In this document: one piece after another, positions 39,325 through 48,099 of the stretch
How positions within the stretch are numbered: the first letter of the stretch is position 1
Layout of the letters: every line of letters begins with the position of its first letter
Source of the DNA: Oscillatoriales cyanobacterium USR001
GTDB taxonomy: Bacteria; Cyanobacteriota; Cyanobacteriia; Cyanobacteriales; Microcoleaceae
Direction: 5' to 3'
DNA length: 60,476 nt
NCBI GenBank assembly: GCA_001698425.1
Contig: MBRE01000037.1
Location: forward strand, 136,633 to 197,108
Program-made: the position numbers and the translations under genes
Notes under the pieces: model-generated
Told to the model about the DNA's origin: nothing
Databases searched by the model: none
The model's input: the letters and a program-made list of their open reading frames with translations, nothing else

Positions 39325-41112
39325 CTAAACGATTTTTTCACGGACGCAATTTTCTAAGTATTCTTCACGGGGAAGGAATGGAAACATATCATCATAAGGC
39401 ATTGAAATCATTCTACCGTCATCCATCTTTTTAGAAGCCACTCTCGGAATCAGTAATTGGTTGGGCGGAGTCATCACTTCACAAATTACTGCGCCCTGAT
39501 AATTAATAAGTTCAGATAGTTTAGCATCCAAATCATCAAGACTTAAAATCCTGATAAATTTAATTCCATAGGCAGATGCAATCTTTTCCATATCGGGACA
39601 ACTCACACCGCTATCTTTATCTACACCGATGAAACGACCCTCCTGAAAATTATTTTGGGTTAGTCGAATCAACAAGTAACCATTATTGTTTAGAACAATT
39701 AGCTTGACAGGAAGATTGTTCTGAACGATTGTTTGCAACTCTTGGATATTAAACTGGACTGACCCATCACCAGTAATACAAAAAACGTCTTTTCCTTTAC
39801 TGGCTGCTGCTACACCAACCGATCCCGGCATATATCCCATTGTGGATAGACCGCCTGTGATGATGTGTCTCTGTCCGAACTTCACTTGAAAAGCTTGGGC
39901 GAAAACATGAAAACAAGAACCTGTATCTACTAGAAAAATTGCATCTTTGGATACCTTTTCTGAAAAACATCTCATAAAGTGATATGAGTTGATACCTTCC
40001 TTTTCATTTTGATACTCAGGTAAATCAACTGGATACTTTTGCTTCCAATTTTGAGTTTGAGCTACCCATTGCTGATTTTCTAACTGATAATCACTTAATC
40101 TTTCAAGGAGTAAATCTAAAAATAACTTCGCGTCTGCCCGGATTGCTATATCTGGTATGACAGAAGGCTTGGTAAGCTCTTGCTCGTCAACATCCACACA
40201 GATTTTTTGGGCATGACGGGCAAAGTCTTGAAAATCGTAACCTACTAAACCGATACCCAGACGACAACCAATATTAAGTAATAGGTCGGAGTTTTGAATA
40301 GTAAAGTTAGCGGCGCGATCGCCATAGGTTCCCGGCCTACCAACAAACAAAGGATGGTAATGATCTATTAAATCCATCCCTAGTCTCGATGTCATTACTG
40401 GAATGCCAGTTTTTTCTAATAATTTGTGAAATACTTCAATAGCACCTGAGAGTCTGATTCCTGCTCCACCAAGAATACATGGTCTTCTACTTTGGCGAAT
40501 CGCTTCGACAACCTGATCGACTTTTTCCTTCAGGTCATTTGTTGACTGCTGTAATTCTGGGGGTGTAAATCCCTCAAATTCATCGGGGTCAAAGTAAGCA
40601 CCTTGAATATCAATTGGAGATTCAATCCATACTGGGCCTACACGATGAGAAGTGGCAAGGTAAATACACTTTTCGACTTCATATCTTACCCTAGATAAGT
40701 CATTAAGCATGACCGCATACTTGGTCACTTTTTCAAATATTGGCAATGTATTGAAGCCTTGCAGTGCAAATTGTCTAGGCCCTGTAACAATTGCCTGCGA
40801 TACTTTGGACTGACCAGAAACAATAATACACGGAGAAGAATCCACATAAGCTCCTACAACTCCTGTCAATGTATTTAATGCCCCTGGCCCTGCTGTGACA
40901 TAAGCAACTCCCAGTTTGCCCGTAAACCTTCCATAAGCTTCAGCAGCCATAACTGCGGATTGCTCATGGTGACAGCAGACAAATTTCTGTTTCCCATGCT
41001 GAAGCAGTGCATCTGTCAGGTGCATGATCATGCCACCTGTAATCAAGAATACATACTCTCCACCCGCTTCGTATAGCTTATTAGTTATAAAATCCGCTAC
41101 CCGTATTTTCAT
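39325..41112 (-). CDS. ThDP-dependent acetolactate synthase-like enzyme
   Basis: The 595-residue product has the three-domain layout of the pyruvate oxidase/acetolactate synthase family. The N-terminal domain carries the activating glutamate in CCHHEQSAVMAAEAYGR and GPGALNTLTG. A central domain follows, then a C-terminal ThDP/Mg site with ITGDGSVQFN and VLNNNGYLLI. Catabolic or biosynthetic acetolactate synthase is one option, but no ilvN or ilvC is nearby. Among family members in deoxysugar loci, YerE transfers an acetyl group from pyruvate onto a CDP-3,6-dideoxy-4-ketohexose to make branched sugars such as yersiniose. With rfbF, rfbG and rfbH upstream, a YerE-like C-branching role is the best hypothesis. 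Confidence is high for family and moderate for role. Confidence 0.82.
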   Translation of the reverse strand: MKIRVADFITNKLYEAGGEYVFLITGGMIMHLTDALLQHGKQKFVCCHHEQSAVMAAEAYGRFTGKLGVAYVTAGPGALNTLTGVVGAYVDSSPCIIVSGQSKVSQAIVTGPRQFALQGFNTLPIFEKVTKYAVMLNDLSRVRYEVEKCIYLATSHRVGPVWIESPIDIQGAYFDPDEFEGFTPPELQQSTNDLKEKVDQVVEAIRQSRRPCILGGAGIRLSGAIEVFHKLLEKTGIPVMTSRLGMDLIDHYHPLFVGRPGTYGDRAANFTIQNSDLLLNIGCRLGIGLVGYDFQDFARHAQKICVDVDEQELTKPSVIPDIAIRADAKLFLDLLLERLSDYQLENQQWVAQTQNWKQKYPVDLPEYQNEKEGINSYHFMRCFSEKVSKDAIFLVDTGSCFHVFAQAFQVKFGQRHIITGGLSTMGYMPGSVGVAAASKGKDVFCITGDGSVQFNIQELQTIVQNNLPVKLIVLNNNGYLLIRLTQNNFQEGRFIGVDKDSGVSCPDMEKIASAYGIKFIRILSLDDLDAKLSELINYQGAVICEVMTPPNQLLIPRVASKKMDDGRMISMPYDDMFPFLPREEYLENCVREKIV

Positions 41113-41168
41113 AAAATAACCACCTTTTTTTGAGAACTAGAAATTTTTTGAGAACTAGAAATTTAGAC

Positions 41169-42116
41169 TTAAACTTTTAGGGCCAAAGATTCTATTAGAA
41201 CACCATGATTAAGAGAGTGTAAAAAGAAGAAATTGGTTTCTATTGTATTATCATCCATTCTAAAAAACTCAACCAGTTGATCTTCTTTCACAGTAAAACA
41301 CCTATATCCCACACCAAACAGTAAATCTATAATCTCATTGGGATTATAATTAAACTTTGCCGACCATTTTCTCAACATTTCTGTAAAGATTATAGGTTTG
41401 TTTTTCTTAATAGACTCAATCCCGCCTTGATACACGAATAGTTCAGCCCCTTCTACATCACATTTGATAAAATCTACAGTCAGGGATTTTTCGGCAGTAA
41501 AGTCATCCAGCTTTTTCACATAGCAAGGAATTGTTTTAACATTATCTAATTCGGAAAGGTTTGCTGCCGAAGCATTGCCAGAGCCTTCTGGATAATAATA
41601 AAAAGTCAATTCTTGTTCTTGATTTGAGAATCCAAAATTATGCAGGTTTACATTAACTCGATTTAACTCAACATTAGCCTTTAATTTTTCAAAAGTCATA
41701 GGAATAGGCTCGAAAGCAAAGAAATTAAATTTTTTAAACATCTTAGCGAGGTTAATTGTGTACCAACCTACATTAGCTCCGATATCAAAAAAACTAACTT
41801 CGTCTTCTTTTTGATTACTTAAATTTGTAAGTAACTTGAAAATCATATCGGAATCCGTTTTTTCGTAAAAATCAAAGTTCAAAATTTCAAGAGGAGCCAG
41901 TCTTTTATCATATTGATCACAATAAATTTTTACTTCAGTCGTTCTGGATGTCATCACAACAGTTCCATCGGTAATTTCTATCTTACCAATATCTGTTCCT
42001 TCCAGAAAACCAGCATACTCAAATAAATGCTGATGTAGTTGATACATCGCATCAATATACTCAGGTTTACTCATTTGACCCGCTAAATAGGCAGATTTTG
42101 TATCCTTTAAATTCAT
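41169..42116 (-). CDS. FkbM family methyltransferase
   Basis: The 315-residue product has the FkbM SAM-binding core: VSFFDIGANVGWYTINLA, FFAFEPIP, a long middle with ELNRVNVNLHNFGFS, and the hallmark VDFIKCDVEGAELFVYQGG followed by PIIFTEML. Its ATG overlaps the stop of the SDR gene (ATGA at 42113-42116). FkbM enzymes O-methylate hydroxyl groups of sugars or antibiotics. Within this operon it probably methylates the deoxysugar or a glycan residue. Unlike the FkbM protein at 28936 it has no coiled coil. Confidence 0.87.
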   Translation of the reverse strand: MNLKDTKSAYLAGQMSKPEYIDAMYQLHQHLFEYAGFLEGTDIGKIEITDGTVVMTSRTTEVKIYCDQYDKRLAPLEILNFDFYEKTDSDMIFKLLTNLSNQKEDEVSFFDIGANVGWYTINLAKMFKKFNFFAFEPIPMTFEKLKANVELNRVNVNLHNFGFSNQEQELTFYYYPEGSGNASAANLSELDNVKTIPCYVKKLDDFTAEKSLTVDFIKCDVEGAELFVYQGGIESIKKNKPIIFTEMLRKWSAKFNYNPNEIIDLLFGVGYRCFTVKEDQLVEFFRMDDNTIETNFFFLHSLNHGVLIESLALKV

Positions 42117-43162
42117 AAAAAACTCCTAATTGTTCTCTGAAAGCCTTCTTCAAGTGATGTTGTCGGTTGCCATCCTAACCCCTGAACTTTGGAAATATCT
42201 GGACAATTTCTCAGAATATTGCTCCGTAAATATCCAGGGGGTTGAATCACTTCTTTTTTGACAACTTTTAACCCTTTTTCGGGAAATAGACTAACTAACT
42301 TATGGGCTAAATCCAAAATACTGGCTTTGCCACGATCATTTCCGATATTATAAGCTTGTCCATTCTCGCCTTTCAAGAGAACGGCTAAAAAGCCCTGAAC
42401 AGCATCAGCCAAATAACAAAATGCTCTAATGGCACTGCCATCACTTTTCATCACGATATCTCGATTATTGAGAATATCAGCAATAAAATCAGCATAAACT
42501 CGACCATCATCTAAACTCATTCCAGGGCCATAGGTATGAAAAGGACGGACGATTTTAGTTGGTACACCATATTGGTGAAACCACGAAACACACATCGTCT
42601 CTCCCATTCTCTTACTTTCAGCATAACATGATCTAACATTAGTGGGATCTACATACCCATAATCGCTTTCTTTGGTAGGTATTTGAGACGATTGAACTTC
42701 TCCATACACTTCCCCACTGCTGAAAAATAAAAAACTTTCCACAGCATTATCTTTTGCAAAATTAAGTAAGTTGTAAGTTCCTATAACATTGGCGGATAAT
42801 GTTCCTACAGGATCTTTACCGTAATATTTAGGGCTTGCTTGACTAGCTGCATGGATAATGTAGTCAACTTTATCATCAATTAAAATAGGTGAACAAACAT
42901 CTTGTACAATCAGCTTTAAATCTGTTTTCTCCTGATATAAACAAAATCGATTTGATGCCTTTTCTTTATTTCTCACCAAACCGATGATTTTGATTATTTC
43001 TGAAGAAGTATGCTCATTAAAGTACATAAAAGTTTCCACTATATAAGCAGGTAAGAAACCATTAGCTCCCGTAACGAGCACAGTTTTTCCTGCCAACTCA
43101 CTCCAAGGTAAATCGGCGGCAAGTATGCTCTCTAAATCTTCCTGAATAATTGGATGTCTCAT
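42113..43162 (-). CDS. NAD-dependent epimerase/dehydratase (extended SDR)
   Basis: The 349-residue product has the SDR NAD-binding segment TVLVTGANGFLPAYIV (last glycine replaced, unlike the canonical GxxGxxG), the serine in FFSSGEVYG, the YAESKRMGET catalytic motif, and VRPFHTYGPGM. It resembles UDP-glucuronate decarboxylase-like and CDP-sugar 4-reductase SDRs. Lying right after rfbH (5 bases) and overlapping the FkbM gene, it could be the C-4 ketoreductase that completes a CDP-3,6-dideoxyhexose (abequose/paratose/YerF-like step). The exact reaction cannot be fixed from sequence alone. Confidence 0.85.
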   Translation of the reverse strand: MRHPIIQEDLESILAADLPWSELAGKTVLVTGANGFLPAYIVETFMYFNEHTSSEIIKIIGLVRNKEKASNRFCLYQEKTDLKLIVQDVCSPILIDDKVDYIIHAASQASPKYYGKDPVGTLSANVIGTYNLLNFAKDNAVESFLFFSSGEVYGEVQSSQIPTKESDYGYVDPTNVRSCYAESKRMGETMCVSWFHQYGVPTKIVRPFHTYGPGMSLDDGRVYADFIADILNNRDIVMKSDGSAIRAFCYLADAVQGFLAVLLKGENGQAYNIGNDRGKASILDLAHKLVSLFPEKGLKVVKKEVIQPPGYLRSNILRNCPDISKVQGLGWQPTTSLEEGFQRTIRSFL

Positions 43163-43167
43163 TAAGT

Positions 43168-44511
43168 TTACCTTCTACAATAATCCCTAATGGTAGACAG
43201 GACATAAATCAACATTTCCTCAGTTAACCCCGGAAACACACCCAGCCAAAAGGCCCTTGCCATAACTTGATCGGTTTTTGGCAAATCTCCCACAATTCGA
43301 TAATTTAACCCTTCGTAAGCCGGTTGCCTAATCAGATTTCCCCCAAATAATAACCTAGTCCCTATTCGTTTTTCCTCCAAATATTGGACTAAATCATTAC
43401 GAGTAAAATGAGCATTTTCTTTAACAGAAATGAGAAAACCAAACCAACTAGGTTCAGAACCAGGAGTAGGCTCAGGCAATTCTAACACATCCTGTAAATC
43501 TTGCAACTGTTGATGCAAAAATTCAAAATTGCGCCGACGTTGGGCCACAAACTCCGGTAACTTATCCAATTGGGCCACACCGACAGCCGCCTGCATATCC
43601 GTCATCTTTAAGTTATAACCGACATGGGAATAAGTGTACTTGTGGTCATACCCAAATGGCAAATCCCCCAACTGCCAGCCAAACCGCTTCCCACAGGTAT
43701 TATCCACACCCGGAGGACACCAGCAATCTCGGCCCCAGTCGCGGAACGATTCTACAATTTTTTTGAGACGACTGTCATTTGTTAGTACCGCCCCTCCCTC
43801 ACCCATTGTGATATGATGGGCTGGATAAAAACTTGCGGTGGCCAAATGACCAAAGCTGCCAGTTTTTTTACCTTGATACAAACTACCAACTGCATCACAA
43901 TTATCTTCAATTAACCACAGATCATGCTTTTGGGCAAAAGCCATCACCGCCTCTAAATTAAACGGATTCCCCAAGGTATGAGCAACCATGATGGCACGGG
44001 TACGAGGTGAAAGTGCCGCGTCTAATTGATCTATATCAATGTCATACGTGGGAAGTTTGACATCCAGAAATACTGGAACTAACTGATTTTGAAAAATTGG
44101 GTTAACGGTGGTGGGAAATCCCGCGGCAACCGTAATCACTTCATCTCCTGGTTTGAGTTGCTTATCTCCTAATTTTGGGGAAGTTAAAGCAGATAAGGCA
44201 ACTAAATTGGCTGAAGAACCCGAATTAACTAGCAAGCAATGTTTTACTCCCATCCATTCGGCAAAACGCTTTTCAAATTCAGCGGCATAGCGTCCTGTGG
44301 TTAACCAGAAATCTAAGGAGGCATCAACCAAATTTACCAATTCTTGGTCATCAAATACCTTACCAGATACAGGAATATAAGTTTGACCGGGGATAAATGG
44401 CTGAGGGGCAAACTTATATTTATAGAACGCTTGAACAGCAGCAAAAACTTGTTCTCGGAGAGCGTGTTCTGCTTCGGACATATTAGCTGGATGTAGCAGA
44501 GATTGGGTCAT
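43168..44511 (-). CDS. rfbH: CDP-4-keto-6-deoxyglucose 3-dehydrase (RfbH/E1)
   Basis: The 447-residue product is a PLP enzyme of the aminotransferase fold. In place of the usual lysine it has histidine in [14 protein letters not shown], the hallmark of the E1/RfbH dehydrase. The iron-sulfur cysteines lie in [19 protein letters not shown]. Other landmarks are NSGSSANL and [11 protein letters not shown]1 removes the C-3 hydroxyl of CDP-4-keto-6-deoxyglucose and needs an E3 (RfbI/DdhD/AscD) flavin and iron-sulfur reductase for turnover; no such reductase is in this window. The product is the CDP-3,6-dideoxy-4-ketohexose used for abequose, paratose, tyvelose, ascarylose or yersiniose. It is separated from rfbG by small accessory genes. 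Confidence 0.95.
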   Translation of the reverse strand: MTQSLLHPANMSEAEHALREQVFAAVQAFYKYKFAPQPFIPGQTYIPVSGKVFDDQELVNLVDASLDFWLTTGRYAAEFEKRFAEWMGVKHCLLVNSGSSANLVALSALTSPKLGDKQLKPGDEVITVAAGFPTTVNPIFQNQLVPVFLDVKLPTYDIDIDQLDAALSPRTRAIMVAHTLGNPFNLEAVMAFAQKHDLWLIEDNCDAVGSLYQGKKTGSFGHLATASFYPAHHITMGEGGAVLTNDSRLKKIVESFRDWGRDCWCPPGVDNTCGKRFGWQLGDLPFGYDHKYTYSHVGYNLKMTDMQAAVGVAQLDKLPEFVAQRRRNFEFLHQQLQDLQDVLELPEPTPGSEPSWFGFLISVKENAHFTRNDLVQYLEEKRIGTRLLFGGNLIRQPAYEGLNYRIVGDLPKTDQVMARAFWLGVFPGLTEEMLIYVLSTIRDYCRR

Positions 44512-44525
44512 AATTACTTCAGAAT

Positions 44526-44745
44526 TTACTTTAACGGCTTCTTAGCAACATCAGGACTGACCTAATTAACTACCAAGCTCACTTGGCAATATTACCACAT
44601 CTAATTCGTGTAAAGGAACAGTAACAAAAATTTTACTGGCTCCTGAGCAAACCATCGTGGCCACATTGTCTCGATGATTCTCAAATCTGACCCCTACCCG
44701 ACAATCTCTAATTTTACCTGATAAACCATCCGCAAGTTTAGGGGA
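44526..44745 (-). pseudogene. Decayed 3' copy of the retropepsin gene
   Basis: On the minus strand a frame reads KLADGLSGKI, VRFENHRDNVATMV and HELDVVILPSELG, then stops. After a frameshift, DVAKKPLK follows. This matches the second half of the intact genes at 45309 and 45748 (ADGSKIKLE, VRFENRRANVDAMV, EELDVVILPSEQ, DIAKKSLK). The half with the DSGA active site is missing. It is therefore a third, dead copy between DUF29 and rfbH. Confidence 0.8.
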
Positions 44746-44763
44746 TTAAAATAAAATGGTTGA

Positions 44764-45207
44764 TTAGGGCAAAAATTCAGAATCTAGCAAATTTTCCGGG
44801 GTAAAAGGACAATTTTCTGGAAAAGTATCTGACGGTAGTTCACTTTTCTTAATTACTTGCTTTCTGGCTTTGACATAAATTTCTGCAATCTCCTGCAAGA
44901 AATAATTATATAAAGTCCGAGATTTTAACAATAACTCCAGTTCAAACCGAAAATTATCAATTTCATTTTGCCAACCTTTACCGCAACGCTCTCTTTCCGA
45001 TTCCCAATACTGGTAAAGCAATAAATGAATTAACAGTTGTCGTAAATAACTATCTACTTTTCGTTTTTGTTCGTTACCCAAACTTAAAATTTCCTCCATC
45101 AAGTGTGGCAAATCAAGCCGATTCATCTCTTTTTTCTCTAGCATTTGATAAGTTTCTTGAAGCCAGAGATAATAATCTTGTTCATAAAGAGCAGACACAT
45201 CATTCAT
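44764..45207 (-). CDS. DUF29 domain-containing protein
   Basis: The 147-residue product begins MNDVSALYEQDYYLWLQETY, with LDLPHLMEEILSLGNEQKRK and LRQLLIHLLLYQYW, an all-helical pattern typical of DUF29. The family is common in cyanobacteria, often in many copies, with unknown function. It lies inside the CDP-sugar operon between retropepsin copies and has no evident link to sugar synthesis, so it is probably an accessory insertion. It ends about 20 bases before the retropepsin remnant. Confidence 0.88.
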   Translation of the reverse strand: MNDVSALYEQDYYLWLQETYQMLEKKEMNRLDLPHLMEEILSLGNEQKRKVDSYLRQLLIHLLLYQYWESERERCGKGWQNEIDNFRFELELLLKSRTLYNYFLQEIAEIYVKARKQVIKKSELPSDTFPENCPFTPENLLDSEFLP

Positions 45208-45308
45208 CCGATTACCTCCAATTTATCGACAAAAGTTGGGTTTAATGAATGACTACAAAAACGGCATTTAGATGACACAGCGTATTAACCTCATAAATTA
45301 AAATAAAT

Positions 45309-45728
45309 TTACTTTAACGACTTCTTCGCAATATCAGGACTAGCAGGATTAACCACCAACCTTTGCTCACTTGGCAATATTACCACATCCAACTCCTCCA
45401 AGGGAACAGCACCTAACAAAACTTCACTATCCCCAGGTAAAACCATCGCATCCACATTAGCACGGCGATTTTCAAACCGCACTTCTACGGGTCCAACTAT
45501 TTCCAATTTAATCTTTGATCCATCCGCAAGCTCCGCTAATTGCTCATCAACTTTCAGTAAGTTCAATTCATCTTTAATCTGCTCATTAATGGCTAACATA
45601 TAAGCCCCACTATCTACCAAGGCAGTCACCGTCATTCTTTTGACATTTTCCTGCTGGATATAGCCACGTCTTACTAAAACCAAATCATCACCACTAATCA
45701 ATTCAATTTCTGCGTAAGTAAGTCCCAT
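45309..45728 (-). CDS. Retropepsin-like aspartic protease, copy 2
   Basis: The 139-residue product begins MGLTYAEIELISGDDLVLVR and has ALVDSGAYMLAI (the catalytic DSG), GPVEVRFENR and a second-lobe-like VLLGAVPLEELDVVI. It is a clan AA single-lobe aspartic protease that would act as a homodimer. It is a tandem duplicate of the gene 19 bases upstream (45748-46167), at roughly 75 percent identity by eye. Function in cyanobacteria is unknown; some may be regulatory or defence-related, which is speculation. Confidence 0.82.
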   Translation of the reverse strand: MGLTYAEIELISGDDLVLVRRGYIQQENVKRMTVTALVDSGAYMLAINEQIKDELNLLKVDEQLAELADGSKIKLEIVGPVEVRFENRRANVDAMVLPGDSEVLLGAVPLEELDVVILPSEQRLVVNPASPDIAKKSLK

Positions 45729-45747
45729 GATATTAATTTTCCTCCTT

Positions 45748-46167
45748 TTATTTTAAAGATTTTTTGGCCAAATAAGGACTAGCTGGATTCACGATTAATC
45801 TCTGTTGACGAGGATCGATTAACACATCCATATCTTCCAGAGGAATAGTCCCCAATAATACTTCAGCATCTCCCGGTAAAACCATTACTCGACAAGTGGT
45901 AGAACGATTTTCAAATCGCACTTCTACAGGACCAACAATCTCTAGTTTCAACTTTGAACCATCTGCTAATTCAGCAATTTGTTCTTCTAATTTTGGTAAA
46001 TCTAGCTGGAGTTTAATGCTTTCATTAATAGCTAACATATAAGCGCCACTATCAACTAAAGCATTCACTGTTATTTTCTTGACATTTTCTGGCTGGATAT
46101 AGCCCCGTCTTGCTAAAACCAAATCATCGCCACTAATCAATTCTATTTCTGCGTAAGTAAGTCCCAT
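45748..46167 (-). CDS. Retropepsin-like aspartic protease, copy 1
   Basis: The 139-residue product is a near twin of the next gene, with MGLTYAEIELISGDDLVLAR, ALVDSGAYMLAINES, GPVEVRFENRST, MVLPGDAEVLLGTIPLEDMD and VNPASPYLAKKSLK. The catalytic DSG triad and the hydrophobic second-half strand are intact. It starts 21 bases after rfbG ends, so it is probably co-transcribed with the sugar genes. The tandem pair plus the dead copy at 44526 shows repeated local duplication. Confidence 0.82.
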   Translation of the reverse strand: MGLTYAEIELISGDDLVLARRGYIQPENVKKITVNALVDSGAYMLAINESIKLQLDLPKLEEQIAELADGSKLKLEIVGPVEVRFENRSTTCRVMVLPGDAEVLLGTIPLEDMDVLIDPRQQRLIVNPASPYLAKKSLK

Positions 46168-46188
46168 GATGTTTAATTCACTCCTTTT

Positions 46189-47172
46189 TTAATTCAAACG
46201 ATCGAGTAAAAAATCTTGATACCATTTTATCGTCTCCTGCAAACATTCATCAAGGGAATACTCAGGTTTCCAATTCAACATCTCACGCGCTTTTTTAGCC
46301 GAAAGATACTGATGTATAATTTCATTCTTCGCCTGATTCAAAATAATCGGCTCCAAATAACTTTTACCCATCAATCCTAAAATCTTTCGCACCAACTCTA
46401 ACACAGTAATTTGCAACTCATTACTGAAATTAAATGCCTCTCCCCAGATTTCTCGCCTGTCCATCTGTTCAGCTAAATGCAAATAAGCTAAAACCCCATC
46501 TCGAACATAGAAATAGTCACGAATGTAACTCCCATCGCTGCGAATTACTACCGGTTTATCCCGTAAAGCAGAGCGAATTGTATCCGGTACAATGCGATTA
46601 AAATTTAAGTCGCCACCGCCATAAAAATTGCCGCACCGAGTCACGCAAACTGGCAACCCATAACTAACATAATAAGTCCGACAAATCAAATCTGCACAAC
46701 TTTTAGACACATCATAGGGATGTTCCCCTTGCAATGGCGTATTTTCATCGTAGGGTAAAATTTCTTGATCGCCATAGGCTTTATCACTTGATGCTACCAC
46801 AATTCGGGTGACTCCCCCCACTTTGCGACAGGCTTCTAACAGGTTCCAGGTTCCTTTAATATTCGCCTCGAAAGTAGCTAGAGGTTCGCGATTAGCAACT
46901 CCCACAATTGTTTGAGCCGCTAAGTGAAATACTGTATCTATTTCATATTCATTAATCGCCCTTTCTAGGGTGGGCAAATCTTCCAGACAACCCCGCACTA
47001 TATTAATACGTTGATGCCAGTCTCCCGTGTAGAGCCGAGATTGCGGTACTAAGTCTCTAACTAATCCCGTTACCCGTGCTCCTCGCTGCACTAATTCTGC
47101 TACTAACCAGCTACCTAATAAGCCAGTACATCCAGTTATAAACACCGATCGATCGCGCCAAAATTCACTCAT
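46189..47172 (-). CDS. rfbG: CDP-glucose 4,6-dehydratase
   Basis: I set the start at ATG 47172, which overlaps the rfbF stop as ATGA and has GGAGG eight bases upstream; a TTG at 47187 is less likely. The 327-residue product has the SDR motif [27 protein letters not shown], and the catalytic [13 protein letters not shown], all diagnostic for RfbG. It converts CDP-glucose to CDP-4-keto-6-deoxyglucose, the substrate of RfbH coded downstream. Translational coupling to rfbF fits the pathway order. Confidence 0.94.
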   Translation of the reverse strand: MSEFWRDRSVFITGCTGLLGSWLVAELVQRGARVTGLVRDLVPQSRLYTGDWHQRINIVRGCLEDLPTLERAINEYEIDTVFHLAAQTIVGVANREPLATFEANIKGTWNLLEACRKVGGVTRIVVASSDKAYGDQEILPYDENTPLQGEHPYDVSKSCADLICRTYYVSYGLPVCVTRCGNFYGGGDLNFNRIVPDTIRSALRDKPVVIRSDGSYIRDYFYVRDGVLAYLHLAEQMDRREIWGEAFNFSNELQITVLELVRKILGLMGKSYLEPIILNQAKNEIIHQYLSAKKAREMLNWKPEYSLDECLQETIKWYQDFLLDRLN

Positions 47173-47945
47173 TCCCAAACCCTCCAAGGAGCCTTCCCAT
47201 TATCCCACAATTCATTCAAATATTTATACTCGCGGTAAGTATCCATTGCAAAGAAAAATCCTTCGTGGCGGTAAGCCATCAATTGACCTTCTGCGGCTAA
47301 TCTTTCTAAAGGTTCTCGCTCTAAAAAGCAATCATCCCCACCTAAATAATCAAAAACACGGCGATTTAATATTAAATAACCCGCACTTGCCCAACCATCT
47401 AATTGTGGTTTCTCGGTGAATTGTTGTACATTTCCTTGATGATCTACATCTAAGATACCATATCGAGAAATAGGGCGGACTGTAGTAACAGTTGCTAATT
47501 TACCATGAGACTTATGAAAATCTAATATTTTACCAATATTTACATCACTCACTCCATCCCCATAAGTCACCATGAAAAGATCGTCGGCAATGTACTTTTC
47601 AATGCGTTTTACTCTGCCTCCTGTCATTGTTTCTAATCCAGTTTCAGCGAGGGTGATATTAAAATCTTGCTCTCTATGTTCTTCGTGATAGGTAATAGAA
47701 TTTTGACGACCTAAGCAAATAGTAAAGTCGTTATTCATTGCCTCATAATTAAGGAAATACTCCTTAATCATGTTGCCACGATAACCCAAACAAACAATAA
47801 AATCGCGGAAGCCATAATGAGCATAAATTTTCATAATATGCCACAAAATCGGGTGTCCGCCCACATCGACTAATGGTTTAGGACGAAATTCTGTTTCTTC
47901 TCGGAGACGGGTTCCGAGTCCACCTGCTAAAATCACTACTTGCAT
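47169..47945 (-). CDS. rfbF: Glucose-1-phosphate cytidylyltransferase
   Basis: The 258-residue product begins [20 protein letters not shown] with [20 protein letters not shown], the nucleotidyltransferase signature in the form seen in RfbF. It has [12 protein letters not shown] and [10 protein letters not shown], and ends [12 protein letters not shown] as in other RfbF proteins. It makes CDP-glucose from CTP and glucose 1-phosphate, the first step of the CDP-deoxysugar route. It is the first gene of the operon; the 154 bases upstream to ycf46 hold its promoter and the right copy of the 21-bp direct repeat. Confidence 0.95.
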   Translation of the reverse strand: MQVVILAGGLGTRLREETEFRPKPLVDVGGHPILWHIMKIYAHYGFRDFIVCLGYRGNMIKEYFLNYEAMNNDFTICLGRQNSITYHEEHREQDFNITLAETGLETMTGGRVKRIEKYIADDLFMVTYGDGVSDVNIGKILDFHKSHGKLATVTTVRPISRYGILDVDHQGNVQQFTEKPQLDGWASAGYLILNRRVFDYLGGDDCFLEREPLERLAAEGQLMAYRHEGFFFAMDTYREYKYLNELWDNGKAPWRVWE

Positions 47946-48064
47946 TTTTTATGTCTTTAAAATGGTAAATACAGTTGTCATTGAACAGAATACTAGCATA
48001 AACAAATTGTTCCCTTTTTGTCCAGAAATTTTTAGCTAAAAATTTTCTGTGTCTAATCCCCTAA

Positions 48065-48085
48065 TAACGATGTGTTGACAATAAT
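48065..48085 (+). repeat. 21-bp direct repeat, right copy
   Basis: Identical to 33107-33127 in the same orientation. It lies between rfbF and ycf46, just outside the CDP-sugar operon, and is followed by a partial second ATTGACAATAA unit. Confidence 0.8.
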
Positions 48086-48099
48086 ATTGACAATAACTA

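Noticed and set aside
39325..41112. Housekeeping acetolactate synthase (ilvB) for branched amino acids
   Set aside because: No ilvN or ilvC neighbour, and the gene is embedded in a sugar operon; kept only as a less likely alternative.
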